Part shown: positions 51,703 through 60,532 of the stretch, in pieces | Layout: each line of letters begins with the position of its first letter | Numbering within the stretch: position 1 is the first letter of the stretch | Source: SIG603 sp964369415 | Lineage (GTDB): Bacteria > Bacillota > Clostridia > Oscillospirales > Acutalibacteraceae | Reading direction: 5' to 3' | Assembly (NCBI GenBank): GCA_964369415.1 | Contig: CAYJFP010000002.1 | Span: 1-64,000, forward strand | Length of the DNA stretch: 64,000 nucleotides | Notes under the pieces: model-generated | What the model was told of the DNA's origin: nothing | The model's database searches: none | What the model saw: the letters and a program-made list of their open reading frames with translations, nothing else | Made by a program: the position numbers and the translations under genes

Positions 51703-52044
51703 GAGCGGACTGAACAGTTGCGAGCATAAAGTGAAAGCTTGTGTTTGAGGAAAGTCCGGGCTCCATAGGGCAAGAGTAACGGCTAACGGCCGCCGAGGGT
51801 GACCTTAGGGATAGTGCAACAGAGAGATACCGCCGATTTTTTTCGGTAAGGGTGGAAAGGCGAGGTAAGAGCTCACCGGCGTAAAGGAGACTTTACGGAC
51901 ATGTAAACCCTACTCGGAGCAACACCGTGGTAAGACATATATGCCGGCCCGGCAAGTCTTTTGGAGGTGGCGTGAACTGCAGGGCAACCTGTAGTCAAGA
52001 TAGATGACTGTTCAAGACAGAACCCGGCTTATAGGTTCGGTCAT
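51703..52044 (+). ncRNA. rnpB: RNase P RNA (class A)
   Basis: The catalytic RNA that matures the 5' ends of tRNAs. The conserved 5' block GAGGAAAGTCCGGGCTCC, the middle GGTAAGAGCTCACCGG-like segment and the 3' ACAGAACCCGGCTTAT are all present and in order. The ends pair as P1 (GACTGAAC with GTTCGGTC). Length of about 340 nt fits. It begins about 9 nt after the pncB stop, and no separate promoter is clear, so it may be processed from the pncB transcript. Confidence 0.95.
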
Positions 52045-52060
52045 ATTTGTATATTAAACT

Positions 52061-52098
52061 ACACAGTTAGGTTTTTACCGACTTAACTGTGTTTTTTA
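52061..52098 (+). terminator. Terminator after rnpB
   Basis: Arms ACACAGTTA and TAACTGTGT around a T-rich loop, followed by TTTTTT. Confidence 0.85.
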
Positions 52099-52145
52099 TT
52101 GTAATATTAGCTTAAAATCCATCGATAAATAAACTAATATACTAT

Positions 52146-52174
52146 TTGAATATTAGTTCATTTCATGGTAAAAT
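52146..52174 (+). promoter_or_regulatory. Promoter of HD hydrolase gene
   Basis: TTGAAT, 17 bp, TAAAAT, identical in hexamers and spacing to the promoter at 29081. Confidence 0.65.
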
Positions 52175-52206
52175 ATAAGTAAACAAATTAACGAGGTAAA
52201 ATAATA

Positions 52207-52797
52207 GTGAAAGATCTTGTAGCGTATAAAAAAAGGTTTAATGAAATATTTAATGAGCATGTAAAAAGAGAAGGAGCAGAGAAATTTATTCATTGGCTTG
52301 AAAAAACAGATTTCTTCACAGCCCCTGCTAGTACAAAATATCACTGTGCTTGTGAGGGTGGACTTCTTATGCATAGCGTAAATGTGTATGAAGTTTTAAG
52401 AGGTAATTATTTTGGCGAAACTGATAATGAGGAAAGTTTTGCAATTTGTGCATTGCTCCACGATGTTTGCAAAGCTCAGTATTACACTGTGAGTACTAGA
52501 AATGTTAAAAATGAAGAAACAGGTCAGTGGGAAAAGAAACCATATTATGCAGTAGATGATCTATTTCCATATGGACATGGCGAAAAATCGGTTTTTTTGA
52601 TTGAAAGATTTATACGATTAAAGCTTGATGAGGCTATGGCTATTAGGTGGCACATGGGTGGTTTTGACGAGAGTGTTAGAGGTGGTTCTTTTGCACTAAG
52701 TCAAGCATATGATAAATATGATTTAGCAGTTAAACTTCATATTTCAGACATGCAAGCTAGCTATTTACTCGAAAAAGGAACGTCAGATGTTAAATAA
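52207..52797 (+). CDS. HD-domain phosphohydrolase
   Basis: A 196-residue protein of the metal-dependent HD superfamily. Metal-binding histidines and aspartates appear in GLLMHSVNVYEVL, ALLHDVCKAQ and GHGEKSVFLIERF, with IRWHMGGFD last. Such proteins act as phosphatases or nucleotidases; the substrate is not readable. GTG 52207 is 10 nt after GAGG. It starts a run with the PHP and TSCPD genes. Confidence 0.85.
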   Translation: MKDLVAYKKRFNEIFNEHVKREGAEKFIHWLEKTDFFTAPASTKYHCACEGGLLMHSVNVYEVLRGNYFGETDNEESFAICALLHDVCKAQYYTVSTRNVKNEETGQWEKKPYYAVDDLFPYGHGEKSVFLIERFIRLKLDEAMAIRWHMGGFDESVRGGSFALSQAYDKYDLAVKLHISDMQASYLLEKGTSDVK

Positions 52798-52834
52798 AAA
52801 AGAAACTCAAATAATTATTATAGAGAGGTGTTAA

Positions 52835-53668
52835 ATGTCCATTGATTTACATTGTCATACCGTCTTTTCAGATGGTTCAACAGTAATAGAAGATTTATTG
52901 ATGTTGGCAAAACTTAGAAATATACAAACTGTTGGAATTACCGATCACAATTCATTTGTAGCTTGTACAAGAGCTGTGGTTGTTGGAAAGCGCCTAGGTG
53001 TGAATGTAGTACCAGGAGCAGAAATTAGCTGTTGCCATAAAGAGCGAAATCTTAACATGTCATTGCTTTGCTATTATCCTGAAAATACAAACAGACTTGA
53101 AGGTTTACTTAAGAAAATTAATGATAGTCATAAGAAATCTATGATTATAACCATGCAAAAAGTTGCGAGGGTTTATCCCATTACATTAGAAGCTGTTATA
53201 AAAAAAGCTCAAGGTTCAAGTAGCATTTTTAAGCAACATATTATGCAGGTTTTGATGGATTCAGGATATACAGATTATATGTTTGGTGATGTGCATGATA
53301 AGCTATTTAAAGATAGAATAGGTCTTGCAAATACTAAGGCCGATTATCCTTGTATGCTTGAAGTTATTGAGGAAATTAGAGGAGCAGGTGGCCTTGTTGT
53401 CTTGCCTCATCCAACACATATTTTAGATATTAGTCTTGCAGAAGAACTGCTTGAAAAGAATTTAATTGATGGTGTTGAATGTAATTATCCTGATGTAAGT
53501 CCGGATGGAGCGAACATGCTAAAAGAATTGACTTTAAGTCATTCAAAAATAGTTACCGGTGGAACTAATTTTCATGGTGCAAATATTAAAAATTCCAATA
53601 CGGTAGGAACTTTTATAACAGAAAAAGATCAATTTATTAAAATGAAAAAATTAAAAAATATGAAGTAG
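52835..53668 (+). CDS. PHP-domain phosphoesterase
   Basis: A 277-residue PHP (polymerase and histidinol phosphatase) domain protein. The metal-binding motifs are DLHCHTVFSDGS, GITDHNSFVA, PGAEISCCH, PHPTH and TNFHGANI, matching the TrpH/YciV-like RNase AM group that degrades short nucleotides from 3' phosphates. No polymerase module is attached. Function assigned as a phosphoesterase only. It follows the HD gene by 37 nt. Confidence 0.87.
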   Translation: MSIDLHCHTVFSDGSTVIEDLLMLAKLRNIQTVGITDHNSFVACTRAVVVGKRLGVNVVPGAEISCCHKERNLNMSLLCYYPENTNRLEGLLKKINDSHKKSMIITMQKVARVYPITLEAVIKKAQGSSSIFKQHIMQVLMDSGYTDYMFGDVHDKLFKDRIGLANTKADYPCMLEVIEEIRGAGGLVVLPHPTHILDISLAEELLEKNLIDGVECNYPDVSPDGANMLKELTLSHSKIVTGGTNFHGANIKNSNTVGTFITEKDQFIKMKKLKNMK

Positions 53669-53676
53669 GATTTTTT

Positions 53677-53925
53677 ATGAAAAGATATAAAACCAAAGGT
53701 GTATGTTCAAGTGAGATTCAGTTTGAAGTTGAAGGCGATATAATTAAAGAAGTTAAATTTATTGGCGGATGTCAGGGAAATCTAACGGGAATTTCTATGT
53801 TATCAAAAGGTATGAAAATTGATGATTATATTGAAAAATGTGAAAATATTGATTGTGGAAGAAGAGGGACGTCATGTCCCGCACAATTTGCAATAGCTTT
53901 AAAAGAATATAGTGAACAAAAATAA
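53677..53925 (+). CDS. TSCPD domain protein
   Basis: An 82-residue protein with the TSCPD pattern (here GRRGTSCPAQFAIAL at the end) and GVCSSEIQFEVEGDIIKEVKFIGGCQGN at the start. The family is seen alone or as a tail of B12-dependent ribonucleotide reductases, and is thought to bind metal through cysteines. Function alone is not known. It closes the HD-PHP-TSCPD run before a bidirectional terminator. Confidence 0.87.
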   Translation: MKRYKTKGVCSSEIQFEVEGDIIKEVKFIGGCQGNLTGISMLSKGMKIDDYIEKCENIDCGRRGTSCPAQFAIALKEYSEQK

Positions 53926-53935
53926 TATTATAAAA

Positions 53936-53973
53936 AAACACCTTGCAGTCAATTTGACAGCAAGGTGTTTTTT
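53936..53973. terminator. Bidirectional terminator after TSCPD gene
   Basis: Perfect arms AAACACCTTGC / GCAAGGTGTTT, with T-runs in both directions. It also ends the small minus-strand gene at 54005. Confidence 0.88.
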
Positions 53974-54004
53974 ACACTTATGTCTTTCTAAAATTTACCT
54001 GAAA

Positions 54005-54118
54005 TTAGCAACCGCAACCATTGTTGTTGTTAAATCCAAAACCGCCGCATCCGCCACAGCAACAGAGAATGAGGATGATGATTATGATCCAAGAACATCC
54101 GCCACCAAAACAATTCAT
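54005..54118 (-). CDS. Gly/Cys-rich single-pass membrane microprotein, spore-coat-like
   Basis: A 37-residue protein: a short head (NCFGGGCSW), a run of Ile/Leu forming one membrane helix, CCCGGCGG, then Asn-rich NNNNGCGC. Nine cysteines. The composition resembles YjcZ-like sporulation microproteins of Bacillus, but no clear homology can be shown. AAAGGAGGT at 54125-54133 is a near-perfect ribosome-binding site, and the upstream DNA has CATAATATG preceded by TTGTAA at 17 bp. The opposite frame has no ribosome-binding support. Confidence 0.68.
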   Translation of the reverse strand: MNCFGGGCSWIIIIILILCCCGGCGGFGFNNNNGCGC

Positions 54119-54206
54119 ATTCGTACCTCCTTTCGTTTACATTACCATATTATGTCATAGGAAATTTTGTGTTACAAATTTAGTTTGTAAATAAAATGTA
54201 AATTAC

Positions 54207-54270
54207 TTTGACTTTTATTGACTTTTGACTTAAAAATGTTATACTAAGCTTAAAGGCAAAGAAAGTCAAA
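54207..54270 (+). promoter_or_regulatory. ctsR promoter flanked by two CtsR boxes
   Basis: The promoter is TTGACT (54218-54223), 16 bp, TATACT (54240-54245). Two heptad repeats match the CtsR operator (RGTCAAA-NAN-RGTCAAA) with one mismatch each: inverted, 54207-54223 (TTTGACT TTT ATTGACT) over the -35, and direct, 54254-54270 (AGGCAAA GAA AGTCAAA) downstream of the -10. CtsR bound here would autoregulate the operon. Confidence 0.82.
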
Positions 54271-54290
54271 GTCTAGAAGGAGATGAAATC

Positions 54291-54746
54291 ATGGGTATGA
54301 GTGATGTTGTAGCCGCATATATTCTCAAAATGCTAGAAGAGGAAAACGGTATTGCTGAAATTCGTAGAAATGAACTTGCGGGAACCATCGGATGTGTTCC
54401 AAGCCAAATAAATTATGTAATTACTTCAAGATTTACCGCTGAACAAGGTTATACCGTCGAAAGTAGACGAGGTGGTGGCGGATATGTACGTATTACAAGA
54501 AGCTACGGAGCAAAATCTGGAATGATAATGCATATCGTTAATTCTATTGGGGAAAATCTTGATGCTGCTGCTTTTAGAGCAATAGAACAAAACATGCTAT
54601 TTAATGGGTTTATAACAAAAAATGAAAGTGAAATTTTAAATGCAGCCGTTTCAGACAGAAGTTTAAGTTGCTTAAATAAACATTTAAGAGATAAGGTAAG
54701 AGCTTCTATAGTTAAGAATATTCTACTTGCTATGAATAGAGAATAA
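54291..54746 (+). CDS. ctsR: Transcriptional repressor CtsR
   Basis: A 151-residue heat-shock repressor of clp genes. The winged helix-turn-helix includes GCVPSQINYVITSRF, and the glycine-rich wing reads RRGGGGYVRI, which is the temperature-sensing element. The C-terminal half dimerises. ATG follows AGAAGGAGATG. It leads the operon with McsA, McsB and ClpC; the operators in its promoter fit autoregulation. Confidence 0.95.
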   Translation: MGMSDVVAAYILKMLEEENGIAEIRRNELAGTIGCVPSQINYVITSRFTAEQGYTVESRRGGGGYVRITRSYGAKSGMIMHIVNSIGENLDAAAFRAIEQNMLFNGFITKNESEILNAAVSDRSLSCLNKHLRDKVRASIVKNILLAMNRE

Positions 54747-54764
54747 TAAAAGTGAGGATATAGT

Positions 54765-55259
54765 ATGAAATGTGAAAAATGTGGCAAAAACACTGCTACA
54801 ACCTATATAAAATCAATTATAAGTAATCAATTAATCAATTATGCGTTGTGTTCTGATTGCGCTACTCAATACAATGAAGAAATACCAAATTTTGACTTTA
54901 GTATAATGCTTAAGAATTTTTTTAATAGTTCTAGCGTTTCAGCACAGAAATGTGAAATGTGTGGTACTTCATTTGAGGAAATAAAAAAAAGTGGTAAACT
55001 TGGTTGTGCAAAGTGTTATATTAAATTTTACGACAAATTATTACCGATTATATCTCAGATTCATGGCACAATAAGTAATAAGGGTAAAACTCCAGGAAAA
55101 TCTGCCTTGAGTATAGTTAACAATAACAATAAACTTATCATTAAAAATGATTATGATGTAATTTCTGAAAAGAAAAATAAGCTTAAATTGGCAATAGACG
55201 AGGAGCGCTTTGAAGATGCTGCTATTTTAAGAGATGAAATTAATGGATTGGAGGGGTGA
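54765..55259 (+). CDS. mcsA: McsA, activator of McsB arginine kinase
   Basis: A 164-residue zinc protein. Cysteine pairs CEKC, CSDC, CEMC and CAKC form two zinc modules in residues 1-90, and a UVR motif (LAIDEERFEDAAILRDEINGL) ends the chain. It stimulates McsB and helps deliver clients to ClpC. GAGG precedes the ATG. Located 18 nt after ctsR, in the classical order. Confidence 0.93.
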   Translation: MKCEKCGKNTATTYIKSIISNQLINYALCSDCATQYNEEIPNFDFSIMLKNFFNSSSVSAQKCEMCGTSFEEIKKSGKLGCAKCYIKFYDKLLPIISQIHGTISNKGKTPGKSALSIVNNNNKLIIKNDYDVISEKKNKLKLAIDEERFEDAAILRDEINGLEG

Positions 55260-55262
55260 TAA

Positions 55263-56282
55263 ATGCCTTTTTCGATTGAAACACAAGGAAAAGGAATTGC
55301 AATTAGTACAAGGATTAGACTTGCAAGAAATGTTGTAGGATTTCCTTTTCCAAATAAAATGAATATCGCTCAAAAGAAAGAATTGACTAAAAAAATTTAT
55401 GATGTTGTCTTTAATTCCAATAGTTATATTTCAGAAATATTTGAGTTTATTGATGCTGAGCAAATTACAGATGAGCAACGGTTTTCATTAGCTCAGTCAA
55501 ATTTAGTAAGCTTTGATTGGGCAAGAAATCCAAGCGAAAAAAGCCTTTTGCTTAGTAAAGACAACAAAATTTCAGTAATGATAAACGAAGAAGACCACCT
55601 TAGAATTCAAAGCTTTTCGGATGAAATTGACGAAGCCTTTGATTTATCAGATAAAATAGATATAATTTTAAACGAAAAATTAACCATGGCTTATCATCCA
55701 AATTTAGGCTATCTAACGCCTTGTCCTACTAATTTAGGGACGGCACTTAGAGCCTCGGTAATGCTACATTTGCCCGCTTTTGAAGAAAGGGAAATTATCG
55801 AACAGCTTTCTTCAAACCTATCTAAATTAGGTTTTACAATAAGAGGCAGCAATGGTGAAGGAACTAAAGTTAGGGGGAGCAGATATCAAATATCTAATCA
55901 AATAACTTTGGGCTTAAGTGAAAGCGAATCTATAGAAAATTTAACTAATATAGTAAAACAAATTATTTCTGAAGAAATAAGACTTAGGGAGTTCTTACTT
56001 GAAACTGAAGAATATCAGGATAAAGTTTTTAGAGCGATAGGCACTTTAAAATGCGCAAAATTGATTAATAAAGATGAAAGTGAAAATCTGATTTCAATGC
56101 TTAGAATTGCAGTTTATGCTGGAATTGTAAGAGGAGTCCAGCACAAAGATATAAATAATGCTGAAATAGAAATATTAAATACTGAATTAATTTCTTTGAA
56201 AAATAATATTGAATCGGTGCAAACAGAACGAAAAAGAGCTTTAATTCTTAATAATATACTTAAAAATGCTAAAATAGATTAG
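55263..56282 (+). CDS. mcsB: Protein arginine kinase McsB
   Basis: A 339-residue phosphagen-kinase-like enzyme that marks proteins with phospho-arginine for ClpCP and inactivates CtsR. STRIRLARNVVGFPFP begins the kinase core, and NEEDHLRIQ, GYLTPCPTNLGTALRASV and GSRYQISNQITLGLSE follow, which are the ATP-binding and catalytic segments. GGAGGGG stands just before the ATG. It is 3 nt from mcsA and 13 nt from clpC. Confidence 0.95.
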   Translation: MPFSIETQGKGIAISTRIRLARNVVGFPFPNKMNIAQKKELTKKIYDVVFNSNSYISEIFEFIDAEQITDEQRFSLAQSNLVSFDWARNPSEKSLLLSKDNKISVMINEEDHLRIQSFSDEIDEAFDLSDKIDIILNEKLTMAYHPNLGYLTPCPTNLGTALRASVMLHLPAFEEREIIEQLSSNLSKLGFTIRGSNGEGTKVRGSRYQISNQITLGLSESESIENLTNIVKQIISEEIRLREFLLETEEYQDKVFRAIGTLKCAKLINKDESENLISMLRIAVYAGIVRGVQHKDINNAEIEILNTELISLKNNIESVQTERKRALILNNILKNAKID

Positions 56283-56295
56283 GAGGTACAGGTTC

Positions 56296-58731
56296 ATGTA
56301 CAAATTTGAAGGTTTTACAGAAAAAGCTAATGAAGCTTTAAACGAAGCTATAAATATTTCCGAAGAATTGGGTCATTCATATGTTGGAAGCGAGCATATC
56401 GTCGCAGGAATATTAAAGAAAAAAACAGGCGTAGCTTATGCTGTTTTAGATAAATTATCCATTACTTTTGAAGAATATATTTATGTTATTGAAGAAAAAG
56501 TAGGAAAAGGGGCAAAAACAAATTTAAGTCCAAGAGAGTTCACACCGAGGACTAAAAGAATTTTACAAATGTCTAGCATAATTGCATCTAGACTAGGACA
56601 CAAATATGTTGGAACCGAGCACCTTCTTTTATCAATTCTTGAAGATGGAGACAGTTTTGCAGTAAAGTTTTTAACTACACTTGGTGCACATCCTCAAAAA
56701 ATAGTTTCCGAGCTTTCTTCTCTTCTCAACAGCAAGATTGCTTCGAATGGCGAAAGTGCACCTGATTCCCAAAGAGGTGGAAATTCACTTGAAAATTTTG
56801 GAAGAGATTTAACTAAGCTTGCCGCTGAAGGTCTTATTGATCCTGTAATCGGAAGAAAAAAAGAAATTGAACGAGTTGTTCAGATTCTTTCACGAAGAAC
56901 AAAGAATAATCCAGTGTTAATCGGTGAACCTGGAGTTGGAAAAACAGCTGTTGCAGAGGGTCTTGCACTGATGATTAACTCGGGTGAAATTCCAGAAACG
57001 CTGAAAAATAAAAAACTTATTTCGCTTGATTTGACAAGTATGATTGCCGGAACTAAGTATCGAGGAGACTTTGAAGAAAGAATTAAATCAGCCATCGACG
57101 AAGTAAAAACTGACGGCAACATAATTTTATTTATAGATGAATTGCATACAATTATTGGTGCAGGTGGCTCAGAGGGCTCTGCGGATGCAGCAAACATCCT
57201 TAAACCTTCACTTGCAAGAGGTGATTTTCAGGTAATAGGAGCTACTACAATTAATGAGTATAGAAAGCATATAGAAAAAGATTCTGCACTTGAAAGGAGA
57301 TTTCAACCAGTAAATGTCGGTGAACCTAGTGAAGATGAGTCTATCGAGATATTAAAAGGCCTTAAGGACAGATATGAGGCGCATCACAAGGTAAATATTA
57401 CAGATGAGGCGATAGAAGCGGCTGTAAAGCTCTCATCACGATATATTAACGACAGATTTTTACCTGATAAGGCTATAGATTTAATTGACGAAGCAGCGTC
57501 TAAGGTGAGACTTACTACATTTACTGTTCCTCTAAATCTTCATGAGCTTGAAATGGAAATTAAAGATTTAGAATCAGAAAAAGCGGCAGCGATAAGCGCA
57601 CAAGATTTTGAGGCTGCAGCAAAACTTAGGGATAAGCAGCAAGAATTACAAAAAAAACTTGAAGAGGCTAAGGAAAATTGGAAAGATAAAAACGAAAGGG
57701 AAAACACTGTAGTTACAGGGGAAAGCATCGGGGAAATTGTTTCGATGTGGACGGGAATACCTGTTATTCAGCTAAAAGAGGAAGAAAGTCAACGATTATT
57801 AAACCTTGAAAAAAGTCTTCACAAAAGAGTGATAGGGCAAAGTACGGCAGTCAGTGCGATTTCAAGGGCTATAAGAAGAGGAAGAGTTGGAATTAAAGAC
57901 AAAAAAAGACCTATTGGCTCCTTTATTTTCCTAGGCCCCAGTGGAGTCGGAAAAACTGAATTATGTAAGGCGCTTTCAGAATCAATATTTGGTGATGAAA
58001 AATCGCTTATAAGGTTTGACATGTCTGAATATATGGAAAAGCATGCGGTTTCAAGACTTATAGGGTCACCACCGGGATATATAGGGTATGATGAGGGTGG
58101 ACAACTCACTGAATCCGTCAGAAGAAAGCCTTTTAGCGTAATTCTATTTGATGAAATTGAAAAAGCTCATCCTGATACTTTCAACATTCTTCTTCAAATT
58201 TTAGAAGATGGTAGACTTACAGATTCTCACGGTAAAACTGTTGATTTTAAAAACACTGTAATTATCATGACTTCAAACATCGGCGCAAGACTTATAACAG
58301 AAAAGCCTAGCACTAAACTTGGTTTTGCAAGTGAAAAAAATGAAATTCGAGATTTTGAACAAACTAAAGAACTTGTTTTAAAAGAGCTAAAAAATTTATT
58401 TAGGCCTGAATTTATCAATAGAGTCGACGATATTATCGTTTTCACAAAGCTTAATAAAGAAGAAATAACTGAAATTTCAAAGAAAATGTTAGATGAGTTA
58501 GCATTGAAGCTTAGTGAAATTGGAATAGATATGGAGTTTAGCGAAAATGCCGCAAAAGAGATATCAGAAGTAGGCTACGACGATGTTTACGGAGCTAGAC
58601 CGCTTAGACGAGCTGTGCAAAATAAAATTGAAGACAGCGTATCTGAAAAAATTCTTGAAGGAAAAATTAAAACCGGTCAAAAATATTTTTGTGATTATTT
58701 AGGCGGTGAACTTTCAATTATCGAAAAATAA
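56296..58731 (+). CDS. clpC: ClpC AAA+ unfoldase
   Basis: An 811-residue HSP100 ATPase that unfolds proteins for ClpP. N-domain with two repeats (about 1-145), first AAA+ with Walker A GEPGVGKTAVAEGLA (about 210), a middle UVR-containing coiled coil (FEAAAKLRDKQQELQKKLEEA), and the second AAA+ with GPSGVGKTELCKAL (about 547) and the C-terminal D2-small domain ending VSEKILEGKIK. Length and layout are normal. AGGAGG precedes the ATG. clpP is not in the window. Confidence 0.95.
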   Translation: MYKFEGFTEKANEALNEAINISEELGHSYVGSEHIVAGILKKKTGVAYAVLDKLSITFEEYIYVIEEKVGKGAKTNLSPREFTPRTKRILQMSSIIASRLGHKYVGTEHLLLSILEDGDSFAVKFLTTLGAHPQKIVSELSSLLNSKIASNGESAPDSQRGGNSLENFGRDLTKLAAEGLIDPVIGRKKEIERVVQILSRRTKNNPVLIGEPGVGKTAVAEGLALMINSGEIPETLKNKKLISLDLTSMIAGTKYRGDFEERIKSAIDEVKTDGNIILFIDELHTIIGAGGSEGSADAANILKPSLARGDFQVIGATTINEYRKHIEKDSALERRFQPVNVGEPSEDESIEILKGLKDRYEAHHKVNITDEAIEAAVKLSSRYINDRFLPDKAIDLIDEAASKVRLTTFTVPLNLHELEMEIKDLESEKAAAISAQDFEAAAKLRDKQQELQKKLEEAKENWKDKNERENTVVTGESIGEIVSMWTGIPVIQLKEEESQRLLNLEKSLHKRVIGQSTAVSAISRAIRRGRVGIKDKKRPIGSFIFLGPSGVGKTELCKALSESIFGDEKSLIRFDMSEYMEKHAVSRLIGSPPGYIGYDEGGQLTESVRRKPFSVILFDEIEKAHPDTFNILLQILEDGRLTDSHGKTVDFKNTVIIMTSNIGARLITEKPSTKLGFASEKNEIRDFEQTKELVLKELKNLFRPEFINRVDDIIVFTKLNKEEITEISKKMLDELALKLSEIGIDMEFSENAAKEISEVGYDDVYGARPLRRAVQNKIEDSVSEKILEGKIKTGQKYFCDYLGGELSIIEK

Positions 58732-58737
58732 TATAAA

Positions 58738-58767
58738 AAGGCTGTTAAGATCTAACTTAACAGCCTT
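58738..58767. terminator. Terminator between clpC and ridA
   Basis: Perfect 12-bp arms AAGGCTGTTAAG / CTTAACAGCCTT with a 6-nt loop between converging genes; A- and T-rich flanks on both sides. Confidence 0.82.
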
Positions 58768-58774
58768 AAAATAT

Positions 58775-59155
58775 TTATTGATAAACTGCGATTGTTTCAA
58801 TCTCAACCAAAGCATCTTTTGGAAGCCTAGAAACTTCAACTGCAGCTCTTGCAGGAAAATCTGAATCAAAAAATGTTGCATAAACTTCATTCATAGCAGC
58901 AAAATTGTTCATATCACTTAGATAAACATTCATCTTAATAACATCCTGAAAATTTAGTCCAGCGGTTTCAAGAATAGCCTTAATATTCATAAAACATTGA
59001 TTTGTTTGAGTTTTAATATCATCACCAGCAAAATTTGCAGTCTCAGGATCAATAGGGATTTGACCTGAAATATACAGAAAACCATTAGCCTTTACCGCTT
59101 GTGAATAAGGTCCTATTGCACTAGGTGCTTTACTTGTAGAAATTATTTCTTTCAT
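58775..59155 (-). CDS. RidA family enamine/imine deaminase
   Basis: A 126-residue RidA/YjgF protein. SAIGPYSQAVKANGFLYISGQIPIDP and PARAAVEVSRLPKDALVEIE, with the substrate-binding arginine (PARAAVE), are family hallmarks. It hydrolyses reactive 2-aminoacrylate and similar imines from PLP enzymes. Several such PLP enzymes are in the window (methionine gamma-lyase-like, MetY, AspT). It starts 15 nt after the sensor-kinase-like gene and shares its transcript. Confidence 0.9.
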   Translation of the reverse strand: MKEIISTSKAPSAIGPYSQAVKANGFLYISGQIPIDPETANFAGDDIKTQTNQCFMNIKAILETAGLNFQDVIKMNVYLSDMNNFAAMNEVYATFFDSDFPARAAVEVSRLPKDALVEIETIAVYQ

Positions 59156-59170
59156 ATAAAAATTCTCCTT

Positions 59171-60481
59171 TTAGTTTAAAATCGAAATTTTAATATTAAT
59201 CTTATCATTTGAAGCGCTAGTACCCATTTTGCCACCTAAACGTTCAACTAAATCAACAAGATAATTAAAATTAGTGCTGTCAACAGGTTGTTTGTCCATT
59301 ATGACATCTTGTAAAATTTCTTTTGCTGTTTTTTGAAGCAATTCTTTTGAAAAACCTTTTTTCTTTTCATCTTCAATTTCAGAATAAAAAACTGTCTCAA
59401 ATACAGTGGTTCTACCAGCGGGTTGTACTGAAAAATGAACCTTTTTATTTTCAGTATTAGAATCTTCAGTTTCAGAAACTGCTATGGACAAGAGTTGATT
59501 TATAATACAACATAAATCAATTAGCTTAAGCTTACAAGACTGTAAATTAATATTACATTCCATATCAATGCCATTTTCTTTAGCATACATCTTTTTAGTA
59601 GCAACAATAGAATTTACATACGGATTTTCACAATATTCTTCTAAAAGTGCAGAATAAAAAACACTGTTTCTATTTAATCTAATATAATTTTGAAGTTCTG
59701 GAACTTTATTTTGATTTGCTAAAATAGCAATTCTGTTCATAGATTTATCAAGTGAAGCCTTTACTTCTTTATAGTTATTAACATTGGCATGGACTGAATT
59801 AAAATTATCAGCTTGAAGCCTTGAATACATCCTTTCGGCATCATGTTCAATTTCTCTAACTTTCTTTTTAGCAGTGAAATAGTTTGTCCTAATGTTAAAT
59901 ATAACAAAAACGTACAAAATAAGCCCCGAGAACATGTTTAGTGAATCTGAGTTAATTCCAAGCAAATCACTTAAAAATCCGCCTACAGTAATGCAGGCAA
60001 AAAACATAATCACACATAGTATAATCGAGGATAAATCGACACCTCTTTTATAAAAATAATGGTATGGACCTGAAAACATTGCAGCTGTAAGTAAGGTAAG
60101 TAGTAAATAAACTGCATTTGAAATTAAAATCGAAGATATTCCCGCCATAGACATAGGAATAATGCCAAAAATATTTGTCACAAATAGGTAACAGAAAACA
60201 TAATTAAAATAAACTGATAGTGCTAAAATTATTTTTGAACACAAATTATTAGAAGATGAAAACACTGAAGAAACTACAAGGATACCAGCATGCACAGCAC
60301 AAGCTATAGGACCACTAACAAGCGGGTCGTGATTATATCCAAAAACAATATAACTTCCAAGAAGTGAAAGTAAATATGCACCAGCATTTATCGATAAGCT
60401 AGTAAGCAGTTTAAATCTTTCCTCTAAGACCACTGCAAACAAAATTGTATTGCACAAAAAAACAAAAGGTAATAATAACAT
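59171..60481 (-). CDS. Degenerate AgrC/GHKL-like membrane sensor kinase
   Basis: A 436-residue membrane protein. Residues 1-195 have about six hydrophobic segments; a helical linker (200-270) and a cytoplasmic GHKL-like ATPase part follow. The phospho-acceptor motif HDxxNH expected near residue 240 reads KASLDKSMNR, without histidine. The N-box is weak (INQLLSIAVSE, 327-337) and no clear G-box is visible, so it is probably not an active kinase. No response regulator is beside it. AGGAGG is upstream of the ATG. It may act as a decoy or binding protein; the signal is unknown. Confidence 0.72.
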   Translation of the reverse strand: MLLLPFVFLCNTILFAVVLEERFKLLTSLSINAGAYLLSLLGSYIVFGYNHDPLVSGPIACAVHAGILVVSSVFSSSNNLCSKIILALSVYFNYVFCYLFVTNIFGIIPMSMAGISSILISNAVYLLLTLLTAAMFSGPYHYFYKRGVDLSSIILCVIMFFACITVGGFLSDLLGINSDSLNMFSGLILYVFVIFNIRTNYFTAKKKVREIEHDAERMYSRLQADNFNSVHANVNNYKEVKASLDKSMNRIAILANQNKVPELQNYIRLNRNSVFYSALLEEYCENPYVNSIVATKKMYAKENGIDMECNINLQSCKLKLIDLCCIINQLLSIAVSETEDSNTENKKVHFSVQPAGRTTVFETVFYSEIEDEKKKGFSKELLQKTAKEILQDVIMDKQPVDSTNFNYLVDLVERLGGKMGTSASNDKINIKISILN

Positions 60482-60532
60482 TTATATCCTCCTAAATATG
60501 TATAACATCTAAAAACTTAAATATCAAACCTT

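Noticed and set aside
53912..54160. Plus-strand frame of 82 codons
   Set aside because: It runs through a terminator and overlaps the well-supported minus-strand microprotein, has low-complexity content (Ala/Thr/Asp) and no ribosome-binding site.
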